NCBI RefSeq assembly: GCF_001570425.1
Contig: NZ_BCSX01000024.1
Location: 248,001-312,000, forward strand
Length of the DNA: 64,000 bases
Reading direction: 5' to 3'
DNA from: Mycolicibacterium brisbanense
GTDB lineage: Bacteria; Actinomycetota; Actinomycetes; Mycobacteriales; Mycobacteriaceae
The notes below the pieces were generated by a model, which ran no database searches, was not told the DNA's origin, and worked only from the letters and a program-made list of their open reading frames with translations. Both the position numbers and the translations under genes were made by a program. This document shows, one piece after another, positions 50,460 to 58,913 of this stretch. Numbering within the stretch: position 1 is the first letter of the stretch; each line of letters begins with the position of its first letter.

Positions 50460-53400
50460 CGCGCCGCCCTTTCGGCTCGCAGCATCGGCAACCACAGCCG
50501 GGCCGAGTAGGCGCCGAGCCGGTTGGTCTCGCCCGCGACCTCTTCCCCGGGGCGCAGCGGCTGCATGAGATCCCGCAGCCACGCGCCGCGACCCCAGGCC
50601 CGCACATGCGCGGGCTGTTGGTCCTCGCCCGGGTAATTGCCACTGCGCCAGCGATATCCGGCGGCCTGCTCGGGATCGTCGCCGGTGTGCCGGGCCACCG
50701 CCCACGCGTATGACGTCTTCGCAGGCAGCGGCAACGGCTCCCTGCGGCCCGCGTCGTAGATCCGCACCAGGTCGATCAACAGCTCAACTGCATCGTCCGG
50801 GCTGCCCAGCCCCTCGGCGCGGGGCGTCGTCCCGCGCCTGGGGCGGCCGATGCACACGGCTGAGAACTCCCTGTCGGGATACTGGGCGGCCAACGCCAGC
50901 AAGGGAATCCACGACTGCAGCAGATGCTTGCCGTCGAGTTTGGAGTAGGTCACCGAGACCAGGCGCTCGCCGAAGACGGGGGACACGGTGCCGGTGAGGC
51001 GGCGCCCACCACCCAGGTCGATGTCGACGTCGTAGGCCTGAGAGTCCACGTCGCGGTGGTGCTGTGCTTCGGCAGCCAGCGCCGCGCACTGCTCGCGGAT
51101 GGCGCCTGCCGTGCGCCAGCCGAGTTGTCCCGGCGGCAGGGTGCCGCGGCGCCACTCGGCCTGCTGCGCATCGGCCGGGGCGAGGCCGCGCAGCATGTCA
51201 TGCAGCATGCGGTCGCCGACCGTCCACTCCTCCAACGCGTCGATGTCGACGGGCATCACATCCGAGACACCCTCGACCTCCCACGGCAGGGTGTAGTCCA
51301 GAGCCCGGAAGAAGCCTTTCACCGGGTCGTTGAAGAAGCTCACGAGATCCGCCAGCACCACGTCGTCAGGGGGTGGCGGCGGCAGCGGATCAGCGAAAAA
51401 CGCCGGGCGCTCGGCACGTTGGCCGGTGTTGGCTTGTGCGGCCGTCAACGCCGTCGGGTCGAAGGTGAACGGTTCACCGGGCACCATGGCGCCGGGGATG
51501 ACGTTGCGAATGTCGAACGGCTGCAACGGATGATGCGTCACCACGTCCACCGGCTGCTCGGTGGTGATATCCAGGGTGTCGAGCAGCTCGGCCAGGGGCA
51601 CCGCGGGTGGGCGGGGTTGCCCGGAGTACTCGTTGGCGCCGGTGTAGGTGACGACGAGCGTCTCGGTGGCCGCGCCGATCGCGTCGAGCAGTAACTGCCG
51701 GTCCTCCGAACGGATGTCGCGTTCGCCGGTCACCGGGTCGCGGGCCAGCGCGTCGTCGCCGTCGACCGCGCCAAGGCGGGGGAACACGCCGTCGTCCAAA
51801 CCGACCAGACACACCACGCGGTGCGGCACCGAGCGCATGGGGACCATGGTGCACACCGTCAGCGTGCCGGTCCGGAAGTTGGCGCGGGTGGGTCGACCGG
51901 CCAGGTGCCGCTCCAGCAACGCGCGAATATCGCTCAGCCGCAACGTGGTCGAGGTTTCGGCGGTCGCGAGGATGTCGTCGAATTCGCGCTGTACCTGGGT
52001 GCGCGGCCAGTCCTCGTCGTCGAATGCGAGCGCGTCGATGTCGGCGGTCAGTTCGGCCAGCCACTGCGCGAGCGTCTTGGTGCCGCTGAGCCCCCGTACC
52101 GCGTTGTGCAGCTTCTCGACGAAGTTGGCGAAACGCCCGGCCAGCTCCACCCGATTGCTGCTGACATCGTCGAGCGGCAGCGTGGTACCCAGCCAGGCGT
52201 GCGAATCGTCGGACATCGCGACACCGGCCAGCACCCTGTCGACGCCGAACCGCCAGGTGTTGTGCAGGAAGTCGACGCCGTAGGGGCGACGGTGTTCCTG
52301 GTCGAAGCCCCAGCGGATGTTGGCTTCGCGGACCCACGCCGTGACGGCATCCAGATCGTCGTCGGTGAAACCGAACCGGGCCCGCACCGGAGCCGACTCG
52401 GCCAGGTTGAGCACCTCGCTCGCACCCGCCCGGCCTCCGGCGAGGGTCAGCAGTCGCGCCGCCACCGCCAACAACGGATTGGTCTGCACCAGCGCACGAT
52501 CGGCGAGCCGGACCCGCAGCCGGTGCGCGGGATGGGCGCCGTGCACCACGTCGCCGAGCCCGAAGCCCGCGGTGATCAGCGGCGCGTAGGTCTCGATGTC
52601 GGGGCACATCACGAGGATGTCGCGCGGCTCAAGCGTCGGATCGTCGGCCAGCAGACCCAGCAGCACCTCGCGCAGCACGTCGATCTGGCGCGCCGGGCCG
52701 TGGCAGCTGTGCACTTGCACCGACCGGTCTTCGGGACGGTGCACCCGGCCCTGCGGGCGCACCTCGTCGGCGGCGATATCGGACTGCAACCAGCCCAGCA
52801 GGGTTTCGGGATGGCCTGGTGCGCCGAGGAATTCGTCAGTGGCGGGGGTGGGAAGCAGCCGTTGCAGCTCGCGCAGGTCGCGGCCCAGGGTCGCCGACAG
52901 CGGGTGGGTGACCGCGCGGTGGCTCGTATCAGTGCGGCGCGGCACCGCGCCCTTCACGGCGGCCAGCGCCTGCCACAGCCGGTCGCTCGGATGCGGCAGC
53001 CACAGGTGCAGATCATGGTGCACGGCCAGGGCGTCGAGCAGCTCGATCTCGGTCACCGGTAGCCGGGTGTGCCCGAACAGGGACAGCCGCTCGGGCACAT
53101 CGCTGGGAGATTCCTGCAGTCGCGCAAGGGTTTTCGCATGCCGAATGTGAGGTGGGTCGGCATCGATGCGAGCCGTGAGCGCCTGCCACAGCGGCTGCTG
53201 CCAGGCCAGGTCGTCGGGGATACCCGCCCAGTCGATGAGCAGCTGCGGGCGCTGCCGGGCGTAGGACGCGAAGATCCCGGCGAGCCGCCGCGCCACCGCG
53301 TAACGACGGCCCTGCCGCAGCTCGCGTTCCTCACCACCCTCGAACCGCCCCAGATGGGTGGCCAGGGCCGTGCACCATGGCGCCTCCAGGTTTTCGTCGA

Positions 53401-53680
53401 TGACCGCCAGCAGCGGCCACACGAGCGCCTCGGGTGACCATGGATCGTCGTCCTGCGTTCCGGTGATCTCGGCGATCAGCGACCGAGGATTACGGAACCG
53501 GACAGCGGCGCAGACGCCGAGCCGGTTGGAGAGCCGTTGGCTCAGCCACCGCTCGACGCCCTTGGCCGGAACCAGCACCAGCTCCTCGGCGAACGGATCG
53601 GGCAGTGCGTCAGCCAGCAGAGCGCCCAGCCCGTCGGCGAGCAGGTCCGTGCGCTCAGCCCGGTGCAGATGCAGTGCCAT
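50456..53680 (-). CDS. recC: exodeoxyribonuclease V gamma subunit RecC
   Basis: 1074 residues. RecC-specific segments include FAEELVLVPAKGVERWLSQRL near 27, LSLFGHTRLPVTEIELLDAL near 200, VHSCHGPARQIDVLREVLLG near 320, ILVMCPDIETYAPLI near 352 and VCLVGLDDGVFPRLGA near 610. The inactive helicase folds scan the unwound strand for Chi-like signals. ATG 53680 has a TAGGGT -10 seven bases upstream, a leaderless layout. First gene of recC-recB-recD; divergent from cynS. Confidence 0.94.
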   Translation of the reverse strand: MALHLHRAERTDLLADGLGALLADALPDPFAEELVLVPAKGVERWLSQRLSNRLGVCAAVRFRNPRSLIAEITGTQDDDPWSPEALVWPLLAVIDENLEAPWCTALATHLGRFEGGEERELRQGRRYAVARRLAGIFASYARQRPQLLIDWAGIPDDLAWQQPLWQALTARIDADPPHIRHAKTLARLQESPSDVPERLSLFGHTRLPVTEIELLDALAVHHDLHLWLPHPSDRLWQALAAVKGAVPRRTDTSHRAVTHPLSATLGRDLRELQRLLPTPATDEFLGAPGHPETLLGWLQSDIAADEVRPQGRVHRPEDRSVQVHSCHGPARQIDVLREVLLGLLADDPTLEPRDILVMCPDIETYAPLITAGFGLGDVVHGAHPAHRLRVRLADRALVQTNPLLAVAARLLTLAGGRAGASEVLNLAESAPVRARFGFTDDDLDAVTAWVREANIRWGFDQEHRRPYGVDFLHNTWRFGVDRVLAGVAMSDDSHAWLGTTLPLDDVSSNRVELAGRFANFVEKLHNAVRGLSGTKTLAQWLAELTADIDALAFDDEDWPRTQVQREFDDILATAETSTTLRLSDIRALLERHLAGRPTRANFRTGTLTVCTMVPMRSVPHRVVCLVGLDDGVFPRLGAVDGDDALARDPVTGERDIRSEDRQLLLDAIGAATETLVVTYTGANEYSGQPRPPAVPLAELLDTLDITTEQPVDVVTHHPLQPFDIRNVIPGAMVPGEPFTFDPTALTAAQANTGQRAERPAFFADPLPPPPPDDVVLADLVSFFNDPVKGFFRALDYTLPWEVEGVSDVMPVDIDALEEWTVGDRMLHDMLRGLAPADAQQAEWRRGTLPPGQLGWRTAGAIREQCAALAAEAQHHRDVDSQAYDVDIDLGGGRRLTGTVSPVFGERLVSVTYSKLDGKHLLQSWIPLLALAAQYPDREFSAVCIGRPRRGTTPRAEGLGSPDDAVELLIDLVRIYDAGRREPLPLPAKTSYAWAVARHTGDDPEQAAGYRWRSGNYPGEDQQPAHVRAWGRGAWLRDLMQPLRPGEEVAGETNRLGAYSARLWLPMLRAERAAR

Positions 53681-53687
53681 CGCCCCT

Positions 53688-53693
53688 ACCCTA
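53688..53693 (-). promoter_or_regulatory. -10 element of the recCBD operon
   Basis: TAGGGT on the minus strand seven bases before the recC ATG (53680); an AGGGG stretch overlaps, so either leaderless or weakly led. Confidence 0.4.
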
Positions 53694-53718
53694 TGGCGCG
53701 CCACCGACACTGCCGCGC

Positions 53719-54189
53719 ATGGATGATGGTGCCGTGACCCGAGATGAAATCACCGAAGAGATCGTGCTGGCCCGACTCTCCAAGGGGCTGACCTGGCAGC
53801 AACTCGCCGACGCCATCGACCGGCCCGTGGTGTGGACCACCTCGGCGCTGCTCGGTCAACATCCGATCCCGCCGGAGCAGGGCAAGGTGCTGGTCGAGAT
53901 GCTCGGGCTGGACCCGACTGTGGTGCCGGTGCTGGCTGCCGTGCCGATGCGTGGCGGGCTGCCGACCGCGGTGCCGACGGACCCGACCATATACCGCTTC
54001 TACGAGGCTCTGCAGGTGTACGGCCCGGCGCTCAAGGAACTGATCCACGAGCAGTTCGGCGACGGCATCATGAGCGCCATCAACTTCAGCGTCGACATCG
54101 CCAAGAAGTCCAACCCCGCGGGCGATCGCGTGGTGGTGACCTTCGACGGCAAGTTCCTGCCGTATGACTGGACCGCCGCGGTCGACTAG
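53719..54189 (+). CDS. cynS: cyanate hydratase (cyanase)
   Basis: 156 residues, the usual cyanase size. An N-terminal HTH-like helical domain (EIVLARLSKGLTWQQLADAI) is followed by the catalytic domain with TIYRFYEALQVYG (the Arg and Glu of the active site) and DGIMSAINFSVDI (the Ser). It converts cyanate and bicarbonate to ammonia and CO2. The enzyme forms decamers. ATG 53719 is used; GTG 53734 is an in-frame alternative. No cynT or cynR is next to it. Confidence 0.94.
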   Translation: MDDGAVTRDEITEEIVLARLSKGLTWQQLADAIDRPVVWTTSALLGQHPIPPEQGKVLVEMLGLDPTVVPVLAAVPMRGGLPTAVPTDPTIYRFYEALQVYGPALKELIHEQFGDGIMSAINFSVDIAKKSNPAGDRVVVTFDGKFLPYDWTAAVD

Positions 54190-54223
54190 TTGGGCGCGTT
54201 CGGCACCAGAGAGCGCCGACGGC

Positions 54224-54283
54224 CGCGTGCGTGACGCCACGGCGGGAAATCGGCCGAATTACCGTCACCGCGTTACGTACGCG
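54224..54283. repeat. 60-bp quasi-palindrome, copy A (left border of DUF559 cassette)
   Basis: CGCGTGCGTGACGC (54224-54237) and GCGTTACGTACGCG (54270-54283) are near inverted repeats, and the whole 60 bases fold on themselves (22 of 30 pairs by my count) about a central CGGCCG. It differs from copy B (55169-55228) at six of 60 positions. It lies 30 bases after cynS and 32 bases before the DUF559 gene. Confidence 0.85.
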
Positions 54284-54315
54284 GAGCTGTCGGTACCCGG
54301 GGGCACACTCCCGTC

Positions 54316-55179
54316 ATGGGGGAACCATTCATCGGCAGCGAAGCTCTCGCAGCGGGGCGTCTGACCCGCCACGATCTGCGCACTCGATTTGTTGCCGTAC
54401 ACCAGGACGTTTATGTGGCAAGGGGAACTCGGCCGACGGCGGTGCTTCGGGCCAAGGCGTGCTGGTTGCGGTCACGACGGCATGGAGTGCTGGCGGGGTT
54501 CTCGGCGTCGGCCATGCACGGCTCGCGCTGGGTCGACGCCGAGCTCCCGGCATACATCATCGACACCAATCGGCGACCGGCCCGCGCCATCGTCACGTGG
54601 AGTGATGCGCTCGAGGACGACGAAATATGCCTGATTGCCGGCATGCGCGTCACCACTGCAGTGCGCACTGCTGTGGATCTGGCCTGCAAGTTCCCCGAGG
54701 CAACCGCGGTGCCTGCGATCGACGCGCTGGCCCGAGCGACGAAAATGAAGGTGGCCGATATCGAATTGGCGGCCCAGCGGCACTCTGGTCGCAGGGGTAT
54801 CAAGCAGGCACGCACCACAATTGCCCTGGTTGACCCGGGCGCGGAATCGCCACGCGAAACGTGGTTGCGGCTCCTGGTCGTGCATGCCGGTTACCCGCCG
54901 CCCGAAACGCATGCCGGTTACCCGCCGCCCGAAACGCAGTACCCCATCTACAACGAGTTCGGCGTCCTGATCGGCGAGGTCGACATGGCGTGGCCGGACA
55001 TGAAGATCGGGCTCGAATATGAAGGTCGCGACCACTTGGATCCCGACCAGCTGCGCAAGGACATTCTGCGCGTCGAGGAGATGACGAGAACCGGCTGGAT
55101 CGTCATCCGTGTCACGTGCCGCGACGGCAAGGGCGGCATCCTGAAGAGGCTTGCCACGGCCTGGGCCTCGCGTGCGTAA
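54316..55179 (+). CDS. DUF559 (Vsr-like) endonuclease-fold protein with AbiEi-like N-terminus
   Basis: 287 residues. The N-terminal 60 residues (GSEALAAGRLTRHDLRT then VHQDVYVARG) resemble the winged-helix AbiEi antitoxin-type start. The C-terminal part is a DUF559 PD-(D/E)XK-like domain: ESPRETWLRLLV near 175, GEVDMAWPDMKIGLEYEG near 220 (D..E-x-E), then HLDPDQLRKDILR and GWIVIRVT. It could cut or bind DNA. The last codons (S-R-A-stop) lie inside quasi-palindrome copy B, and copy A lies just upstream. An exact 27-bp in-frame duplication is present in the domain. The gene looks like cargo of a small mobile cassette. Confidence 0.82.
   Translation: MGEPFIGSEALAAGRLTRHDLRTRFVAVHQDVYVARGTRPTAVLRAKACWLRSRRHGVLAGFSASAMHGSRWVDAELPAYIIDTNRRPARAIVTWSDALEDDEICLIAGMRVTTAVRTAVDLACKFPEATAVPAIDALARATKMKVADIELAAQRHSGRRGIKQARTTIALVDPGAESPRETWLRLLVVHAGYPPPETHAGYPPPETQYPIYNEFGVLIGEVDMAWPDMKIGLEYEGRDHLDPDQLRKDILRVEEMTRTGWIVIRVTCRDGKGGILKRLATAWASRA
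54883..54936 (+). repeat. exact 27-bp tandem duplication in the DUF559 gene
   Basis: The unit that encodes HAGYPPPET occurs twice without a mismatch (54883-54909, 54910-54936), keeping the frame. Identity at the third codon positions shows that the duplication is recent. Confidence 0.95.
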
Positions 55180-55228
55180 CGCCACGGCGGGAAATCGGCC
55201 TAATTGCCGCCACTGCGTTACGCACGCG
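55169..55228. repeat. 60-bp quasi-palindrome, copy B (right border of DUF559 cassette)
   Basis: CGCGTGCGTAACGC (55169-55182) and GCGTTACGCACGCG (55215-55228) are perfect 14-bp inverted repeats; the whole 60 bases pair at 24 of 30 positions by my count. The stop codon of the DUF559 gene (55177-55179) is inside the left arm. It ends 14 bases before the stop of the crotonase gene. Confidence 0.88.
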
Positions 55229-55242
55229 GAGCAGATACGGGC

Positions 55243-55941
55243 TTATCCCGCGAATTCGGTTGGCAGGCCGTCAATTCCGGCGCGGATGGCGAGGATCGCG
55301 TCGGCGCGGGCCTTGAGCTTGCTGCCGACGTGGGCGCCGGCGTTCAGGGTCGTCGACGCTTCGGCGGCCACCTGCTGGGCGCGGGTCAGCACGGCGTCGG
55401 GTTCCACGATCTCGTCGAGCCACCCTGCCGCGATTGCGGCGTCGCCCGCGAACGTCGCGGCCATCGATACGCCCCGCTGGAACGCCGCGCGGGTCAAGCG
55501 CATCCGCATGATCTCGATCGCGGCGATCGGCAGCGTCATACCGATGGCGACCTCGTTGGCCTGGCAACGGGATTTGGGCGAACCCACCCGGTGATCACCG
55601 GAGAGCAGCAGGAACGATCCCATCGCGATCGCCGGTCCGGTCGCGGCCATGATGACCGGGACCGGGAAGGTCAGGCAGCGCAGCGAGAGCTCGAAACCGC
55701 CGGCCAGCATGGCCAGTGTCGCTTCGGTGTCGCCCGATGCGAAGACGCTCAGATCGAAGCCGCCGCTGAACACCTTGGCGTTGCCGGCCAGCACGACGGC
55801 CTTGGCGCCGTCCTCCACGGTGCGGTCGAGCGCGGCGTTGATTTCGCTCTGCATGGCCGGCGACAGCGCGTTGACCTTGCCATCATCCAGCGTGATGGTC
55901 GCGACGGACTCGTTGAGCTCGTAGCTCACCAGGCTGCTCAT
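55243..55941 (-). CDS. enoyl-CoA hydratase/isomerase family (crotonase)
   Basis: 232 residues. Crotonase-fold marks: ATITLDDGKVNALSPAM near 14-30, AVVLAGNAKVFSGGFDLSVF near 48-67 (oxyanion hole), and PVPVIMAATGPAIAMGSFLLL near 93-113. The glutamates of a classical hydratase (G-E-pairs) are not clear in SGDHRVGSPKSR, so it may be an isomerase or a related acyl-CoA enzyme. AGCAT-type -10 (55949-55954) seven bases before ATG points to a leaderless transcript. Substrate unknown. Confidence 0.85.
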   Translation of the reverse strand: MSSLVSYELNESVATITLDDGKVNALSPAMQSEINAALDRTVEDGAKAVVLAGNAKVFSGGFDLSVFASGDTEATLAMLAGGFELSLRCLTFPVPVIMAATGPAIAMGSFLLLSGDHRVGSPKSRCQANEVAIGMTLPIAAIEIMRMRLTRAAFQRGVSMAATFAGDAAIAAGWLDEIVEPDAVLTRAQQVAAEASTTLNAGAHVGSKLKARADAILAIRAGIDGLPTEFAG

Positions 55942-55948
55942 CGCTCAG

Positions 55949-55954
55949 ATGCTA
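55949..55954 (-). promoter_or_regulatory. -10 element, leaderless crotonase mRNA
   Basis: TAGCAT on the minus strand seven bases before the ATG at 55941, with no ribosome-binding site; a TANNNT leaderless promoter. Confidence 0.45.
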
Positions 55955-55967
55955 CGGGCGGGCGAAT

Positions 55968-56810
55968 TCAGGCGTTGTGGCGCCCGCGGGGATTGATCAG
56001 CTCGGTCTCGGGATCGTCGTCGTCGTAATCCTCGTCGTCGTCCTCGTCGTCGGTGGTCTCGTAGCGGCTCTTCCACCGCTCCCGGACCTCGGCACCGAGT
56101 GCGTTGATGCGGTTGATCTCCGAACGCAGCGTTTGCTCGTCGGTTTCCTTGGCCGCGTACTGGAAGTAGTTGAGGACGCCGCGCAGCAGCTCCAGCTTCT
56201 GCTTCTCCTGGCGGGCCCGGTCGTGGGTGGTCAGCAATTCCATGCGGTCCACCGGCGGCAGCGTGGCCCAGTCGAGGACGGCGGTGTTGCGGAACTTCTT
56301 GCCGGCAGGCTTGCCGCCGGAGGGCGGCTGATCGTAATAGGTGACGGCGCCGTCGAATCGCGACGCGATGGCCTCGCCGAGCTGTTTGCGGTCCAGCGCC
56401 GAATCCCACACCATCCGCCATTCCTGCGACGGGGCCAGATAGGGAATCTCCGCGGGCAGATTGAGGGGCACGATGTCGACGTAGTTGTCGTCGTAGGAAC
56501 TCTCGTACTTGCCGACGGTGGGCGGGTTGGCGAATTCGAAGCGCAGCCCGTAGGCGGGGGTCTGGCCGTAGTTGCGCACGACCAGCTCGACCAGATGCCA
56601 GTCGGAGCCGCTGGGCTCCATGAACATCGAGACGTTCGGCTGGGTCAGTTCGGCGCGCTTGTCCCTGGCCTTGAGGTACTGCCGCCACCCGTAGATCAGT
56701 GCGGCGACGACGACGGCGATGGCGACCCACGCCGCCAGCGCCGTCCACGCACCGGGATCGAACTCAGCCAACTCGCGCCCCCGATCGGTGATTGAACCCG
56801 TGATGCGCAT
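55968..56810 (-). CDS. single-pass membrane protein of unknown function with acidic tail
   Basis: 280 residues. One transmembrane helix (ALAAWVAIAVVVAALIYGW, about 24-42) follows a short N-terminus. A beta-rich domain (LVELVVRNYGQTPAYGLRFEF) like those found in small actinobacterial membrane proteins is followed by a helical part (DRARQEKQKLELLRGVLNYF) and a strongly acidic tail of Asp/Glu (DDEDDDEDYDDDD) before the end. GGTGGGG precedes ATG 56810. No family with known function. Confidence 0.7.
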   Translation of the reverse strand: MRITGSITDRGRELAEFDPGAWTALAAWVAIAVVVAALIYGWRQYLKARDKRAELTQPNVSMFMEPSGSDWHLVELVVRNYGQTPAYGLRFEFANPPTVGKYESSYDDNYVDIVPLNLPAEIPYLAPSQEWRMVWDSALDRKQLGEAIASRFDGAVTYYDQPPSGGKPAGKKFRNTAVLDWATLPPVDRMELLTTHDRARQEKQKLELLRGVLNYFQYAAKETDEQTLRSEINRINALGAEVRERWKSRYETTDDEDDDEDYDDDDPETELINPRGRHNA

Positions 56811-56877
56811 AAAAGTCCCCACCACAGGCTTATATCACGTACGGAAGAGTGCCGGGCCGAACGCGGTCAGCAAAGTT

Positions 56878-57870
56878 TCAGGAAGCGGCCGCCGTGAGGA
56901 CGACGGGCGCCTCGGGCTCGGTTTTGACCGGCACGGGCAGCAGTCGCTCGCCGCGCGCCAGCCAGTCGGCATCGGCCCACTCGATGCGGGCCGGCAGGCG
57001 CCGCCAGTACTGCGGATGCGCGCGGAGATACAGCTCGACACTGGCGTGCACGGCCGCGTCCAGCGGCGGCCGGACCATGCCGAAGGTCGGGGCGGTACCG
57101 GCCAGCGCATCCAGGTCGGTGGGAGTGGACAGGCGCACAGGCACCCGCAGGCCCGCCTCGACGGCGCCGTCGAGCATCCAGTCCATGGCGATGTCGGCGA
57201 GCGCCCAGCACGCGCCGGTGCCGCCTGCGATGTCGCAATGCCCGCCGCGGAACCACACCTCGTCGATGGCGCCATCGTCACGCCACGCCGGGCGCAGCGC
57301 GTCGATGGCCAGCGCGTGGCGCCCGCTTTCGACATTGGTCAGCGGGGCGGTCCGGCGGCCGGCACCGGGAATCCTGGCAGCATCCCAAAGGCCCAAAAAC
57401 CTTACGGGAACGGTGCTTTCGGCATTGCCGATCAACTCGGCGGCCAACCCTTTGACATGTTCCCAGTCCTGCGGAGTGCGTGCCGTGCGGGGCAGGGCGT
57501 AGGTGGCCAGCGCGTAGCTGACCAGATCGTCGGACCCCTCCGGCAACAACCCCACCGATCCGAGCAGCGCTGCCAGCTCGCGGGCCCGATGGCCGCCGTC
57601 CGCGCCGCCGAAAAGGTAGATGGCATCGCCGGGTTCCCAGCAGTCAGCGAGAAAGCGGTAGGCCTCCAGGAGTGCGCTGCGGGCTTCGGTCACCGCGGTG
57701 GCGCGACGGCGCCGGGAGAATCTCACGCGCGACGACGTAGCGCCCGAGTGATACCAGCCGAGCTGCTCGTCGTCGATGTCCAGCAACCGGAACAACGCCT
57801 CAGTGTTGGTCGCGTCTCGGGGACCGGGACGCTCATCTGTGTGGTCGAAACACAGCACTATGTTTTTCAC
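56878..57870 (-). CDS. DUF2235-like alpha/beta hydrolase, catalytic serine missing
   Basis: 330 residues. It aligns with DUF2235/Tle1-like hydrolases: NIVLCFDHTDE at the start (DGT in active members), DATNTEALFRLL, and FGGADGGHRARELAALLGS near 88-106, where active enzymes have the nucleophile elbow GFSRG. Here that elbow is GGADG, so the serine is lost. Later VRFLGLWDAAR and VWFRGGHCDIAGG keep family form. It is probably a non-enzymatic derivative. The gene has a low-GC upstream region. Role unknown. Confidence 0.7.
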   Translation of the reverse strand: MKNIVLCFDHTDERPGPRDATNTEALFRLLDIDDEQLGWYHSGATSSRVRFSRRRRATAVTEARSALLEAYRFLADCWEPGDAIYLFGGADGGHRARELAALLGSVGLLPEGSDDLVSYALATYALPRTARTPQDWEHVKGLAAELIGNAESTVPVRFLGLWDAARIPGAGRRTAPLTNVESGRHALAIDALRPAWRDDGAIDEVWFRGGHCDIAGGTGACWALADIAMDWMLDGAVEAGLRVPVRLSTPTDLDALAGTAPTFGMVRPPLDAAVHASVELYLRAHPQYWRRLPARIEWADADWLARGERLLPVPVKTEPEAPVVLTAAAS

Positions 57871-58099
57871 AACGACCCCCGACCGAACAAACGAGGAAGA
57901 CTGCTCAATCAGTTTGCCGGGGTATCGATACGGTGTCCTGAGTATTGCGCTACTCTATTTGCCCATTCACGCGGGTTTTTGCGTATGCAACGGTATTGCC
58001 GACGAAGTCGGCTACAGCACCGCGACATGCAGGAAAGTTCCGTGCAGCCCGGTCGGGAAGCCGCTCAGATCCGTGCTCGGCGAGCCTTGCAGGCGGCCG

Positions 58100-58813
58100 T
58101 CAGCCACCCATCAGCGAGCGCCACTGCTGCAGGTCCGAAGCGCGGTACACGTAGTTGCTGCGCTTGACCTCGGCCAGTGGCGCGCTGGGCTCGGCCGAGT
58201 ACCAGTGGCCGGGAAACACCGTCGGGTCGCCGGGCAACTGGGCCAGCGCTTGCAGGCTGCGGAACATGTCGTCGACGTTGCCGCCAGGAAAGTCGGTGCG
58301 GCCACAGCCCTCGAGGAACAGCGTGTCGCCGGCGACCAGCCGCCCGTCGAGCAGGAAGCACTGACTGCCGGGGGTGTGGCCGGGTGTGTGCAGCAATTCG
58401 ATGTCGACGGCGCCGACGCTGACCTTGTCGCCGTGCTGGTGGCGGGTCAGGCTGCTCAGCTGGATGCCGGTGACGCGCGAAACCCAGTCGGCCTCATGGG
58501 TATTGACGTGCACGGGCACCTCGATGCGGTCCAGCAGTTCGGCCAGGCCCTTGAGCTCGAAGCCCATCATCGACCCGCCGACGTGGTCGGGGTGATGGTG
58601 GGTGACCAGCACGCCCGCCAAGCGCATGCCGTCGGCTTCCAGTGCGTCGACCAGATCGTCCGCGGCGTAGGCGGGGTCGACCACCAGGGCCTCGCCGGTC
58701 TCGCGGTCGCCGATCAGATAGGCGAAATTGCGCATCTGCTGGGCGATCATGTCGTCCGCGGCGAAGTCGCGGCCGGACAACAGCTGCTTGAAGTAGAGGC
58801 GGTCCTGAGGCAT
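58100..58813 (-). CDS. metallo-beta-lactamase fold hydrolase, glyoxalase II-like
   Basis: 237 residues. The metal site is VTHHHPDHVGG near 70 (HxHxDH), with LLHTPGHTPGSQCFLLDG near 140, VAGDTLFLEGCGRTDFPGG near 158, and VFPGHWYS near 197. It fits the glyoxalase II/persulfide dioxygenase-like branch, so a thioester or small sulphur compound is a likely substrate. ATG 58813 is preferred to 58849. Adjacent to, and divergent from, nsrR-hmp. Confidence 0.88.
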   Translation of the reverse strand: MPQDRLYFKQLLSGRDFAADDMIAQQMRNFAYLIGDRETGEALVVDPAYAADDLVDALEADGMRLAGVLVTHHHPDHVGGSMMGFELKGLAELLDRIEVPVHVNTHEADWVSRVTGIQLSSLTRHQHGDKVSVGAVDIELLHTPGHTPGSQCFLLDGRLVAGDTLFLEGCGRTDFPGGNVDDMFRSLQALAQLPGDPTVFPGHWYSAEPSAPLAEVKRSNYVYRASDLQQWRSLMGG

Positions 58814-58868
58814 CTGCCCATCATTGCAGGTCAAAAAACCGCACGTCACGCGGTGTTTAAGAGCACAG

Positions 58869-58906
58869 CGCTAAAAGTCGCATGGTGAATGCGGAATTTA
58901 ATAGCG
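58869..58906. promoter_or_regulatory. probable NsrR operator over the nsrR promoter
   Basis: CGCAT (58879-58883) and ATGCG (58889-58893) form an inner dyad with AAA and TTT flanks; an outer pair CGCTA (58869-58873) and TAGCG (58902-58906) extends it. The right end overlaps the -10 (TAGCGT). The layout allows autorepression of nsrR-hmp. Confidence 0.6.
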
Positions 58907-58907
58907 T
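58902..58907 (+). promoter_or_regulatory. -10 element of leaderless nsrR-hmp mRNA
   Basis: TAGCGT six bases before ATG 58914, with no ribosome-binding site; a leaderless promoter inside the proposed operator. Confidence 0.55.
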
Positions 58908-58913
58908 CAAGCC

